This document shows, piece after piece, positions 1 through 7,979 of a stretch of DNA of 16,137 bases. Under the pieces are notes generated by a model. That model did no database searches and was not told where the DNA came from. It worked only from the letters and a program-made list of their open reading frames with translations. The DNA lies in assembly GCA_964541895.1 (NCBI GenBank), contig CAZISM010000118.1, positions 1 to 16,137 of the forward strand, read 5' to 3'. The position numbers and the translations under genes were made by a program. How positions within the stretch are numbered: the stretch's first letter is position 1; every line of letters begins with the position of its first letter. Origin of the DNA: CAZISM01 sp964541895. GTDB taxonomy: Bacteria > Zhuqueibacterota > Zhuqueibacteria > Residuimicrobiales > Residuimicrobiaceae.

Positions 1-1578
1 ATGTTATGGATCGGCGGTTTGGGCGGGATCACCCTGTACCGCAACGGAAAACGCAGCGGGCAGCTGACGCCGGCGCAGGGATTGCCTTTTATTACCATAC
101 AGTCCCTTACGGCTGCGCCGGACGGCACTATGTGGATCGGCACGCACCAGGGGGTGGTCCGATATCAGGACATGGGGTGGTCTGTGCGCAATTCACGACG
201 ATGGCTGCTCCACGATGACGTGCGCGATATCGCTTTCGATCAATCGGGCCGCGCCTGGATCGCCACGGCCCGCGGGATCAGCCTCCACGCGCCGCGGCGG
301 ATGACGCTGGCGCAAAAGGCTGAACATTTTCAACGCATCACCGAAGCGCGTCATATTCGTGCGCCGTATCTGGTCGAAAAATGCCGTCTTAAATCTCCCG
401 GCGATACTTTGAACTGGGAACCGCGCGACGATGATAACGACGGCCAGTATACCGCCATGTACCTGGCCATGGAATCGTTTCGCTATGCGGCCAGCAGAGC
501 CCCGCAAGCCCGCGAGAACGCCCGTCGGGCTTTTGCAGCGCTGCGGTTTCTGCAAACGATAACCGAAACGGATGGGTTCGTTGCGCGCACCGTAGTGCCG
601 GCCAACTGGTCGCGTATGGCCGATCCGAATCGTCATTATACCGAACAAGAGTGGGCCGAAACGCTGGTCGAAAATCCCCGGGAAAAACGGGTTGAAAATA
701 TGTGGCGCCGTTCGCGCGACGGCAAATGGTTATGGAAAGGCGATACCAGCAGCGATGAGATCACCGGGCACATGTTCGGCTATCTTTACTACTATGACCT
801 GGTCGCTGATGCCGCAGAACGCCAGGTCGTCCGGGATCATGTGTGCCGCATCGTCGACTATATTATCACCAGCGATTTGACCTTGAAAGACATCGATGGC
901 CGCCATACCCAGTGGGCGGTGTGGTCACCAGCCAAGTTGAACCACGATCCGGACTGGGCTACTGAACGCGGCATCAATTCCGTGGAAATCCTTTCCTATC
1001 TGAAACTGGCTTTTCATGTGAGCGGTCAGCCGCGCTACGAGCAGCTGTATCAGGAGCTGCTGCACCGCCACAACTATCTGGACAACGTGCGGCAACCGCG
1101 CAGCACCAACCCGGCCTGGATCACCCATATCGATGACGAACTGCTGGCCCTGTCCTATCCTTGCCTGCTGCTGCACGAAAAAGATCCGCAACTGCTCAGC
1201 GCTTATCGTACCAGCCTGGAAACGTGGTATCGAACGGCCGAGGCCGATAAGAGTCCATTTTTTAATTTCACCTATGCAGGATTGAGCGGTCTGGATCCCC
1301 GTCTGCCGGCATCCATCTTTTTTCTGCAGGATACGCCGCTGGATCTGATTCGCTGGCGTGTCGATCATACCAGGCGTCTCGATCTCTGCATCCGGTATTT
1401 TCCTGAATTTGAAAACGCCCAGACCGACCGCCTGCTGCCGCCCAGCGAGATCGCCTTTTTCCGCTGGGATACCAATCCCTGGTATGCCAGCGAGGGCGAT
1501 GGCGGTGTCTCTGAAAGCGACGGCGTTTTCTGGCTGTTGCCGTACTGGATGGGAAGGTACTATGGCTACATCCGCTAG
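1..1578 (+). CDS. Beta-propeller / helical-domain protein of unknown function (5' partial)
   Basis: The first ~100 residues carry two-component-regulator-type propeller repeats: LWIGGLGGITLY (residues 2-13), DGTMWIGTHQGVVRY (about 41-55) and SGRAWIATARGISL (about 82-95). Only two to three blades are present, whereas such propellers usually have many, and the ATG at base 1 sits where a blade normally reads DGxLWIG; the gene therefore almost certainly starts upstream. Residues ~105-525 form a long, mostly helical region rich in aromatic and acidic residues, with DDDNDGQYTAMYLAMESF (143-160), GDTSSDEITGH (247-257) and a C-terminal LLPYWMGRYYGY. It looks like an alpha/alpha-toroid, as in many glycan-active enzymes, but I recognise no named family or catalytic motif. 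There is no histidine kinase or DNA-binding domain. The stop overlaps the next gene by 17 nt, implying translational coupling. Confidence 0.8.
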   Translation: MLWIGGLGGITLYRNGKRSGQLTPAQGLPFITIQSLTAAPDGTMWIGTHQGVVRYQDMGWSVRNSRRWLLHDDVRDIAFDQSGRAWIATARGISLHAPRRMTLAQKAEHFQRITEARHIRAPYLVEKCRLKSPGDTLNWEPRDDDNDGQYTAMYLAMESFRYAASRAPQARENARRAFAALRFLQTITETDGFVARTVVPANWSRMADPNRHYTEQEWAETLVENPREKRVENMWRRSRDGKWLWKGDTSSDEITGHMFGYLYYYDLVADAAERQVVRDHVCRIVDYIITSDLTLKDIDGRHTQWAVWSPAKLNHDPDWATERGINSVEILSYLKLAFHVSGQPRYEQLYQELLHRHNYLDNVRQPRSTNPAWITHIDDELLALSYPCLLLHEKDPQLLSAYRTSLETWYRTAEADKSPFFNFTYAGLSGLDPRLPASIFFLQDTPLDLIRWRVDHTRRLDLCIRYFPEFENAQTDRLLPPSEIAFFRWDTNPWYASEGDGGVSESDGVFWLLPYWMGRYYGYIR

Positions 1579-2668
1579 CAGCAGCCGGAAACAGATCAGC
1601 TATATCGCCCCGGCCGCGCCCGCCAGACGGCGCGCCGCACCGCAGGATGTGCCGCCGGTACGCCCCGAGTTCGGATTTACACCGGCCTGGTACGCCCATC
1701 ACCTGGCCATCGATTTTGGCGAATGCTGGCATCGGGAACCGGCGTATCGGCGACAAACGATTTTGTCCATGCGACGATTTCTGAAAAAAGAGTTCCCCGG
1801 CTGTAACATCGGCGGTTGCGAGGAACCAGATCAGCCTCTAGACCTGCTCACTGGTGTCTACGGCGGTTGCATCGTGCCCGCGCTTTACGGATTGACGGTT
1901 ACATTTGATTCGAACCAGTGGCCCAACTGCCGGCCGGATTTTAAAACGCTGGACGATCTGGTGCAGCAGGGTCCGCTCGCTGTCGCTGACACGCCGCTCC
2001 TGCAGGATCTGCTGGCGCAGATGGAATGGATCGCGGCCGAGGAAGGCGCGATCACAGGACACCTGAACTGGCAGGGTATCTTGAACAACGGCCAGCGCCT
2101 CCTGGGTCCGGAACTCTTTGTGCAGATGCTCACGGAACCGGAACGCTGCCGTTCCGGTTTCAGCCACATCTATCAAACCATGGTGGACGCCTCTGCACTG
2201 ATTCAGCAACGACAGCGGCAATCCGGATTTGACATTGACTTTTTCACCGTGAGCAACTGCTCGGTTAACATGCTCTCTCCGGCTACCTACGAACAGATGC
2301 TTTTACCGTTCGATGAGAAATTTGCCGCCGGCGTTTCCAGCCTGGCCATTCACAACTGCGCCTGGAAAGCGGATCCCTATCTGCCGGCGTACGCCAGGAT
2401 TGACAATGTGGGATATATCGATATGGGGATAGAAACGGATTTGCGCCTGGCCAAAACCCTGTTTCCGCAGGCCCGGCGAGCGCTGATGTATACGCCTATG
2501 GATTTTCATAACAAGCCGGTGGCGGCGATCAAGGCCGATCTCGCCATCGTCGTGGAAGAGCTGGCGCCGTGCGATATCGTCTTTGCCGATCTGGATCTGG
2601 GTGTGGAGAACTCTAAAATCAGAGAGATCTGCGCCTGGTGCCGGGCGGTCAGTGACCGCAAGAGCTGA
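1562..2668 (+). CDS. Uroporphyrinogen decarboxylase (URO-D) superfamily protein, corrinoid-methyltransferase-like
   Basis: 368 aa, cytoplasmic, no signal peptide. ATG 1562 is chosen because GGGAAGG lies at 1551-1557; the frame is open further upstream but that stretch overlaps the preceding gene deeply. The protein has the URO-D/MtaA-like TIM-barrel pattern: N-terminal FTPAWYAHHLAIDFGECWH, and a C-terminal strand with IHNCAWK in which H264 and C266 form an HxC pair, followed by C337 about 70 residues later (PCDIVFADLD). HxC-Xn-C is the zinc site by which MtaA/MtbA-type methyltransferases activate a thiol to accept a methyl group from a corrinoid protein. True haem-pathway HemE is unlikely given the metal site and the surroundings. 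A methyl-transfer role with sugar- or substrate-derived methyl groups is inference; no corrinoid-binding protein is in the window. It overlaps the propeller gene by 17 nt and precedes the BNR gene by 43 nt. Confidence 0.85.
   Translation: MATSASSSRKQISYIAPAAPARRRAAPQDVPPVRPEFGFTPAWYAHHLAIDFGECWHREPAYRRQTILSMRRFLKKEFPGCNIGGCEEPDQPLDLLTGVYGGCIVPALYGLTVTFDSNQWPNCRPDFKTLDDLVQQGPLAVADTPLLQDLLAQMEWIAAEEGAITGHLNWQGILNNGQRLLGPELFVQMLTEPERCRSGFSHIYQTMVDASALIQQRQRQSGFDIDFFTVSNCSVNMLSPATYEQMLLPFDEKFAAGVSSLAIHNCAWKADPYLPAYARIDNVGYIDMGIETDLRLAKTLFPQARRALMYTPMDFHNKPVAAIKADLAIVVEELAPCDIVFADLDLGVENSKIREICAWCRAVSDRKS
2136..2159. repeat. Perfect 10-bp inverted repeat with 4-nt loop inside the first URO-D gene
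   Basis: AACCGGAACG (2136-2145), loop CTGC, then CGTTCCGGTT (2150-2159). The arms match perfectly, so the mRNA should form a strong local hairpin within the coding region. It is not at a gene end and has no T-run, so it is not a rho-independent terminator. Function unknown. Confidence 0.7.
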
Positions 2669-2711
2669 TCGTTGCGCTGAACAGATAACCCTAACAACCA
2701 TGAGGTGAGCC

Positions 2712-3881
2712 ATGCGATGGTGTGTCGTATTGCTGATCATCCCCGGTCTGCTGTCGGCCGCGGATGCTGTTTTTCGTGAAGAGAACATTTTTCCCTATCA
2801 ACCTAAACACGTGCACTCCAGCAGCATCGTCGAGTGTCCCAACGGCGATTTTCTGGTGTGCTGGTTCCATGGTTCGGGCGAACGCACGGCGGACGATGTG
2901 CTGGTGCAGGGCAGTCGCTGGCGCAAGGGGCAGCGCTCCTGGAGTCCGGTTTTTTTAATGGCTGACACCCCCGGCTTTCCGGACTGCAATCCGGTATTGT
3001 TCATCGACCGTAAGCAAAAACTCTGGCTGTTCTGGGTCACGGTGTTGGCGCATAAATGGGAGTATTCGCTGCTCAAGTATCGCACCTCAACCGATTACCT
3101 TCGCCAGGACGCTCCGGTGTGGAACTGGCAGGACGTCATGACTCTAAAACCGTACGACGATTTTGCCGATCGAGTCAAAGCCGGATTCAAGTCCATGAAC
3201 CTGCCTGAATCCATGTGGGCCGGGTTCGCACCGCCGTATACAGAAATGCTGGAAGAGGCGTCCGCCGATCCCTACAAGCGGCAGATGGGCTGGATGCCGC
3301 GCATCCATCCCCTGCAGCTGACCGACGGCAGGTTGCTGTTTCCGCTCTACTCCGATGGCCTCAATTTCTCCCTGATCGCCATAAGTGATGATGACGGCCA
3401 GACCTGGCAGACCAGCCATCCCATCGTCGGCTTGGGTCCCATTCAACCGACCCTGGTGCAGAAAAAAGATAAAACGCTGGTCGCCTATATGCGCGACTCC
3501 GGCGAGCCGCCCCATCGCGTGTTGCTGAGCACCTCCAGCGATAACGGCATGACCTGGAGCGCCAGCCAGGATACGGATATCCCCAATCCTGATTCCAGCC
3601 TGGAGGTGGTAGTGCTGCAGAATGGCCGCTGGATCATGGTGTGCAACGACACCGAAGACGGCCGTCACCGGTTGCTCGCTAAATGGTCTGACAACGAAGG
3701 CCAGAGCTGGCCGAAACAGCGTTATATTGCCAATTCGACGCCAAACAAAGAGTCTTTCGGCTACCCGTCCGTGCTGCAGAGCAGGGACGGCCTGATTCAC
3801 GTAACCTACTCTTATGCCGCCGGACCGGAGAGGACCATCCGTCACGTCGTTTTTAACGAAGAGTGGATCAAAGGATTGTGA
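2712..3881 (+). CDS. Secreted sialidase-like BNR-repeat protein (exo-alpha-sialidase/COG4692 type)
   Basis: 389 aa. GAGGTG (2702-2707) precedes ATG 2712. Residues 1-19 (MRWCVVLLIIPGLLSAADA) are a Sec signal peptide, so the product acts outside the cytoplasm. Three Asp-box motifs (SxDxGxxW) mark a six-bladed sialidase-type propeller: SDDDGQTW 225-232, SSDNGMTW 275-282 and SDNEGQSW 326-333. Candidate carboxylate-binding arginines are R197 (WMPRIHP) and R261 (YMRDSG). The N-terminal FRIP-type arginine motif of classical GH33 sialidases is absent; that position reads HVHSSSIVE (H35), as in the BNR_2 'predicted neuraminidase' group. It may act on an ulosonic acid other than N-acetylneuraminate, or on another sugar. 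The next gene begins 3 nt after the stop and its ribosome-binding site lies inside this gene, so the two are coupled. Confidence 0.8.
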   Translation: MRWCVVLLIIPGLLSAADAVFREENIFPYQPKHVHSSSIVECPNGDFLVCWFHGSGERTADDVLVQGSRWRKGQRSWSPVFLMADTPGFPDCNPVLFIDRKQKLWLFWVTVLAHKWEYSLLKYRTSTDYLRQDAPVWNWQDVMTLKPYDDFADRVKAGFKSMNLPESMWAGFAPPYTEMLEEASADPYKRQMGWMPRIHPLQLTDGRLLFPLYSDGLNFSLIAISDDDGQTWQTSHPIVGLGPIQPTLVQKKDKTLVAYMRDSGEPPHRVLLSTSSDNGMTWSASQDTDIPNPDSSLEVVVLQNGRWIMVCNDTEDGRHRLLAKWSDNEGQSWPKQRYIANSTPNKESFGYPSVLQSRDGLIHVTYSYAAGPERTIRHVVFNEEWIKGL

Positions 3882-3884
3882 TAC

Positions 3885-4370
3885 ATGGACAGCGTAATTC
3901 GGTTTATGCTCAACGGCCGTTCGGTCTCGGTGCCGGCCGAGCCGGAGCGATCCCTGCTGTGGGTGTTGCGATCGGATTTTAATTTGACCGGCAGCAAGTA
4001 CGGCTGTGGGGAGGGATATTGCGGCGCGTGCACCGTGCTGCTCAATGACCGTGCAGTGCCGTCGTGTCAGGTCACCATGAAAGAGGTGGCAGGGGGGCGC
4101 GTGACCACCATCGAAGGCCTCGGCGAAGGAGAATCCCTGCATCCGCTGCAGGTTGCTTTTATTCAGCATGACGCGCTGCAGTGTGGATACTGCACGCCGG
4201 GCATGGTGCTGCAGTCGGTTGATTTGTTACAACAGAACAAAACGCCGACGCGCGAGCAGATCGTATCCGCTCTCGAGGGCCATTTGTGCCGCTGCGGCAG
4301 TTATGAGCGGATCGTTCAAGCCGTTCAGTCAGCCGCTGCAACCATGGCCAAAGGGGGACGGCATGAGTGA
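3885..4370 (+). CDS. [2Fe-2S]-binding small subunit of a molybdenum hydroxylase (xanthine dehydrogenase family, IorA/CoxS-like)
   Basis: 161 aa, the usual size for this subunit. The N-terminal plant-ferredoxin-type domain has C41, C46 and C49 (CGEGYCGACTV) plus C61; the C-terminal helical domain has C100 and C103 (CGYCTPGMV) and C135 and C137 (CRCG). All eight ligands for two [2Fe-2S] clusters are therefore present. The subunit passes electrons from the molybdenum centre of its partner, encoded next, to an external acceptor. It has no signal peptide of its own and presumably folds with the Tat-tagged large subunit. AAGGA at 3871-3875 supports ATG 3885, 3 nt after the BNR gene. The stop overlaps the large-subunit start in ATGAGTGA. 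Confidence 0.95.
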   Translation: MDSVIRFMLNGRSVSVPAEPERSLLWVLRSDFNLTGSKYGCGEGYCGACTVLLNDRAVPSCQVTMKEVAGGRVTTIEGLGEGESLHPLQVAFIQHDALQCGYCTPGMVLQSVDLLQQNKTPTREQIVSALEGHLCRCGSYERIVQAVQSAAATMAKGGRHE

Positions 4371-6513
4371 TGACCGCTTCTTTGAACCTGGCGGCCCACC
4401 GGCGCCTCTGTTCGAAATGGCCAGTCGCAGAGAATTTCTGCAGACGATGGGTGCCGGGCTATACGTTTTTTTTGCCCTGCCGGCGCAAAAGAGCGATGCG
4501 CAGACGCCGGGCGAATATCCTGATGATGTCAACGCCTATCTGCACATCGACCCATCCAACCGGATCAGCTGTTTTACCGGTAAAATAGAAATGGGGCAGG
4601 GCATCATCACCTCCCTGGTCCAGATGCTGGCTGAAGAACTGGATGCGGCCTATGGCCAGGTCGAAATCGTCATGGGCGATACCCGACTCTGTCCCCATGA
4701 TAACGCCACCGTAGGATCACGCAGCACCAAATATTTCGGTCCGGCCTTGCGCCAGGCTGCGGCCGATGCCCGCGCCGTGCTGCTGCAGCTGGCCGCCCAG
4801 AATTGGAACCGACCTGTGGAACGGTGTTTTGCGCGGGAGGGCCTGATTCTGGATCGCGATCAGGCCGACAGGCGGAGCACCTTCGGCGAACTGGTCAGGG
4901 GCCGGCGATTGCAAAAGCTGTCATCCGCTACGGCAGCGCTCAAGCCCGTTCACGAACACCGCATTTCCGGAAAACCGTTCCTGCGCGCAGACAGCAAAGC
5001 CAAGGTGACCGGCGCCGCACCATTCACCGCAGACGTTCGCTTGCCTGGCATGTTGTACGCAAAAATTCTGCGACCGCCCGCCCATGGCGCCAAACGCCTT
5101 TTTTGCGACACGCAGGCGGCGCGCGCGGTTCCCGGCGTGATCGTGGTGGAGGAGCCGGACATGGTCGCGGTATTGCATGAAAAACCGGATGTCGCCGAGA
5201 TGGCCAGATCGTTGATCGTGGCCCGTTTTGAAGAACCGGCCGCTGCCATGGACGACGATACACTTTTTGAAGCATTGCTTCGCCAGGGCACCTTATCGCA
5301 AACAGTGTTGGCGAAAGGAGACGTCGCCCGCGCCCGCTCTGATGCCGCGGTTGTATTGGAAAGCAGATATTATACCCACTATGTTGCCCATGCACCGATG
5401 GAACCTCATGCGGCATTGGTGGAAGTAGGGGAGGACAAGGTCAACGTGTGGGCCTCGACGCAATCCCCATTCCGGGTGCGGGATTCGGTGGCCCAGACGC
5501 TGGGCCTGACACGCGACAGGGTGCATGTGCGGACGCCGTTTGTCGGCGGAGGGTTTGGCGGCAAAACCTGGGCGTTGCAGGTTACCGAAGCCGCCCTTTT
5601 GGCGAAACAGACAGGCCGGCCTGTTCAGGTCGCCTGGACACGGGAAGAAGAATTTTTCTATGACTCGTTCCGGCCCGCCGCGGTTCTGCAGGTGTCTGCC
5701 GGCGTCGATCGCAACGGCCGTATATGTTTCTGGCAATATGAAAATTTTTTCGCCGGTGCCAGAAGCTCTGAGCCGATCTATGACATTCCCCATATTCAAG
5801 TCTCTTCGCGAAACCAGGGCAACGGGCCTGGTCCGCACCCGTTTAATACCGGCGCCTGGCGCGGGCCCGGCAGCAACAGCAATGTGTTTGCCATGGAATC
5901 GCACTGCGATCGGCTGGCGCTCCTTGCGGGCATGGACCCGCTGACTTTTCGTCTGCACAATTTGAGCGATGAACGAATGAAAAAAGTTCTGCTGGCGGCG
6001 GCGGAACGCTTTGGCTTTTCGTTCACCAAAACGCCCGGCGGTCAGGGAATCGGCATCGCCTGCACCAATTATTTGAACACCTATGTGGCGACCATGGCTC
6101 GCGTTCGCGTCGACCGAACCAGCGGCCGCGTGCAGGTGGAAGAGATGGTCTGCAGCCAGGATATGGGCGAGATCATCAACCCGCAGGGCGCCAAGCTGCA
6201 GGTGGAAGGGTGCATGATTATGGGCATGTCAGCAGCATTGTCAGAGGAGATCCGATTTTCCGGAGGCAGGATATATACGTCCAATTTCGATACCTACGAA
6301 ATCACCCGGTTTTCACACCTGCCCGGCATTCAGGTGGTCCTGGTCGATAACCCTGCGCTGCCGCCGCAGGGGTGCGGTGAACCTGCCATGACCACCGTAG
6401 CGGCTGCTTTGGCTAACGCGATCCATGATGCGGTGGGTGTGCGCATGGACACACTGCCCATGACCCCGCCACGAATCAAAAAGGAGCTGGATAAAATGGA
6501 AAGAATGAGGTGA
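4363..6513 (+). CDS. Molybdopterin-binding large subunit of an IorAB-type aldehyde/xanthine dehydrogenase-family hydroxylase, Tat-exported
   Basis: 716 aa from ATG 4363, typical of the two-subunit isoquinoline 1-oxidoreductase/aldehyde dehydrogenase group. The longer upstream frame lies over the small subunit's coding sequence and is rejected. A twin-arginine signal reads SRREFL (21-26), followed by a hydrophobic stretch ending near ALPAQ, so the folded holoenzyme should be exported. Cofactor and active-site motifs are intact: EMGQG (76-80), APMEPHAAL (344-352), GGGFGGK (395-401) for molybdopterin, RGPGS (500-504) and GCGEP (670-674), whose E673 matches the family catalytic glutamate. The enzyme would hydroxylate an aldehyde or heterocycle using water. 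No FAD subunit or cytochrome partner is adjacent, nor a cofactor-insertion chaperone (XdhC/PaoD), so acceptor and maturation factors must be elsewhere. Substrate unknown; the sugar-related setting makes an aldehyde or lactol plausible (inference). Confidence 0.92.
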   Translation: MSDDRFFEPGGPPAPLFEMASRREFLQTMGAGLYVFFALPAQKSDAQTPGEYPDDVNAYLHIDPSNRISCFTGKIEMGQGIITSLVQMLAEELDAAYGQVEIVMGDTRLCPHDNATVGSRSTKYFGPALRQAAADARAVLLQLAAQNWNRPVERCFAREGLILDRDQADRRSTFGELVRGRRLQKLSSATAALKPVHEHRISGKPFLRADSKAKVTGAAPFTADVRLPGMLYAKILRPPAHGAKRLFCDTQAARAVPGVIVVEEPDMVAVLHEKPDVAEMARSLIVARFEEPAAAMDDDTLFEALLRQGTLSQTVLAKGDVARARSDAAVVLESRYYTHYVAHAPMEPHAALVEVGEDKVNVWASTQSPFRVRDSVAQTLGLTRDRVHVRTPFVGGGFGGKTWALQVTEAALLAKQTGRPVQVAWTREEEFFYDSFRPAAVLQVSAGVDRNGRICFWQYENFFAGARSSEPIYDIPHIQVSSRNQGNGPGPHPFNTGAWRGPGSNSNVFAMESHCDRLALLAGMDPLTFRLHNLSDERMKKVLLAAAERFGFSFTKTPGGQGIGIACTNYLNTYVATMARVRVDRTSGRVQVEEMVCSQDMGEIINPQGAKLQVEGCMIMGMSAALSEEIRFSGGRIYTSNFDTYEITRFSHLPGIQVVLVDNPALPPQGCGEPAMTTVAAALANAIHDAVGVRMDTLPMTPPRIKKELDKMERMR

Positions 6514-6559
6514 ATCCGTTTGTCGGGCTGATGCGGCGCTGCAAGCTGCTAAATTATTC

Positions 6560-6588
6560 TTGATTTGCAGGAAAAATACGCTTATATT
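6560..6588 (+). promoter_or_regulatory. Predicted sigma70-type promoter for the ROK regulator
   Basis: TTGATT (6560-6565) and TATATT (6583-6588) are 17 nt apart, in the only clearly AT-rich stretch of the window and about 75 nt upstream of the ROK start. Spacing and hexamers fit a housekeeping promoter. This marks the likely boundary between the two transcription units, although read-through from upstream cannot be excluded because no terminator is evident after 6513. Confidence 0.55.
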
Positions 6589-6599
6589 TATAAAATATA
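6583..6599. promoter_or_regulatory. Candidate operator: perfect 7-bp inverted repeat over the -10 box
   Basis: TATATTT (6583-6589), spacer ATA, AAATATA (6593-6599). The symmetric AT-rich element covers the predicted -10 hexamer, where a dimeric repressor would block transcription. ROK repressors such as NagC/Mlc and XylR bind AT-rich palindromes, so autoregulation by the downstream gene is the natural reading. Low sequence complexity is a caution. Confidence 0.45.
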
Positions 6600-6662
6600 G
6601 TATGTAACGTAGGCTAGTAATGCTCGCATCCTGAATTGCAAGTTCCAACCGACAGAGGTATG

Positions 6663-7862
6663 ATGAAAGAGCTGATCACCGGCGATTACACGCTGGTAAA
6701 AAATCTCAACAGTCATATCGTTCTAAACCTCATTCGTGAACGCGGTCCGATTTCCGGCGCTGATCTTGCCAGAATTTCCGGCATGCGGTCATCGACCATC
6801 ATGAACATTTTGCATAATCTTGAAAAATCCGGCCTGATCATTAATGCCGGCGCTGGAGAATCCACCCGCCAGGGTGGCCGAAGACCGACCATGTGGGAGG
6901 TGAATGGCCATTACGGTTATGTGATCGGCTTGAAAATCGGTCTGGGTGAAATTCAAGGGGTGTTGATGGATCTGAAATGCACCATCCTCGCCCAGGTTCG
7001 TGTCGGGGCGTCGGAGATGCTGGACCCGGAGCAGTTGGTCGGGCAGATTCACTATCTGGTTGATCACCTTATGGTCTCCGGGCGAATAAAGAGCAGCAAG
7101 GTTCTGGGACTGGGCATTGGGGTTTCCGGTGCGGTCGATTCCGATAACGGGTTGGTGGTTAAAAGTTACATGCTGAAAAATTCAGCCATTCCGTTGCGCG
7201 GCATGCTCAAGAAGCATTATCGTTTTCCTATTCATATTGAAAACGACGCCAATGCCGGGATCCTGTGCGAAAAATGGTTTGGTCATGCGCGCGACGACCG
7301 TGACATGCTCTACGTCATGCTGGTTATAGACCAAAAGGTGTTCGGCATCGGTTACGGCTTGATTCTGGATGATCGCCTTTATCGTGGAGCGCATAAAGTA
7401 GCGGGAGAATCGCATGCCCATCGCATCACCATCCAATCGATGCTGGACGAGATCGGTCAGGCCGAAGAAAAAAGCATTCGCATCGGGAGCCGCTGCATCG
7501 ACAAAGACCAGGTCCAGCTGGCCGATTTGCTCCAGGCCGCACCGGTCCGAGATCCGGTAGCCTTACATTATTTTGAATATCTTGGTGCCCTTTTGGGAGA
7601 AGAGTTGGTAACGATTGTAGACTTGCTCGATCCTCAGCTGCTCCTGTTGAGTGGCGAGGTGACCAAGGCCGGCGAACTGCTGTTGCAGCCCCTCCGCAAT
7701 GCGCTCAAATCGAAATCTATTCTGGGTGAAGTGCGCGACACGCTGATAGAAATCGCCACGCCGCAGCCGGTGGATCTGGTGGCTATGGGCGCGGCTTCTT
7801 TGGTCCTGCAAGAGGTTTTTCAAAATCCTGCGCTGCACGATATTCCGGTGCAAAAACAATGA
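6663..7862 (+). CDS. ROK-family transcriptional repressor
   Basis: 399 aa. An AGAGG ribosome-binding site (6654-6658) lies 4 nt before ATG 6663; ATG 6660 and TTG 6636 are alternatives in the same frame. The N-terminal winged helix-turn-helix is clear: NSHIVLNLIRERGPISGADLA, recognition segment around 39-55, then the wing QGGRRPTMWEVN typical of ROK repressors. The C-terminal ROK sugar-kinase-like fold includes GIGVSGAVDSDNG and IENDANAG (192-199) with D195. Two family hallmarks are altered: the glycine loop reads FGIGYGLIL, and the zinc-binding CxCGxxGCxE motif after AGExGH is missing (here AGESHAHR, with only one Cys nearby). Effector sensing may thus differ from NagC/Mlc. It sits between two glycan-related gene sets and probably represses one or both, and itself, in the absence of a sugar inducer. 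Confidence 0.88.
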   Translation: MKELITGDYTLVKNLNSHIVLNLIRERGPISGADLARISGMRSSTIMNILHNLEKSGLIINAGAGESTRQGGRRPTMWEVNGHYGYVIGLKIGLGEIQGVLMDLKCTILAQVRVGASEMLDPEQLVGQIHYLVDHLMVSGRIKSSKVLGLGIGVSGAVDSDNGLVVKSYMLKNSAIPLRGMLKKHYRFPIHIENDANAGILCEKWFGHARDDRDMLYVMLVIDQKVFGIGYGLILDDRLYRGAHKVAGESHAHRITIQSMLDEIGQAEEKSIRIGSRCIDKDQVQLADLLQAAPVRDPVALHYFEYLGALLGEELVTIVDLLDPQLLLLSGEVTKAGELLLQPLRNALKSKSILGEVRDTLIEIATPQPVDLVAMGAASLVLQEVFQNPALHDIPVQKQ

Positions 7863-7979
7863 TGGACATCTATCATTACGTTCCGACACCTTTTAACCGC
7901 CTGCATGCCGAAACGACCGGCCGAACCGTTCATGTTGTAACCCGTACGCTTTAGCAAACACGGAGATGCGAACGACGAA

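Noticed and set aside
1..3. ATG at base 1 as the true start of the first gene
   Set aside because: The following residues are the middle of a propeller blade, only two to three blades remain and there is no signal peptide; the gene most likely begins upstream.
1562..2668. Haem-biosynthesis HemE assignment for the URO-D genes
   Set aside because: No other tetrapyrrole genes are present, the first carries an HxC...C metal site not found in HemE, and both sit among glycan genes.
3144..4169. Long minus-strand ORF (341 codons) opposite the BNR and Fe-S genes
   Set aside because: It is antisense to two well-supported genes, has no recognisable domain, and its composition follows from the opposing codon pattern in GC-rich DNA.
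6539..6570. CTGCAA...TTGCAG inverted repeat as a terminator for the first operon
   Set aside because: The stem is only 6 bp with a 20-nt loop, no T-run follows, and it overlaps the predicted -35 box.
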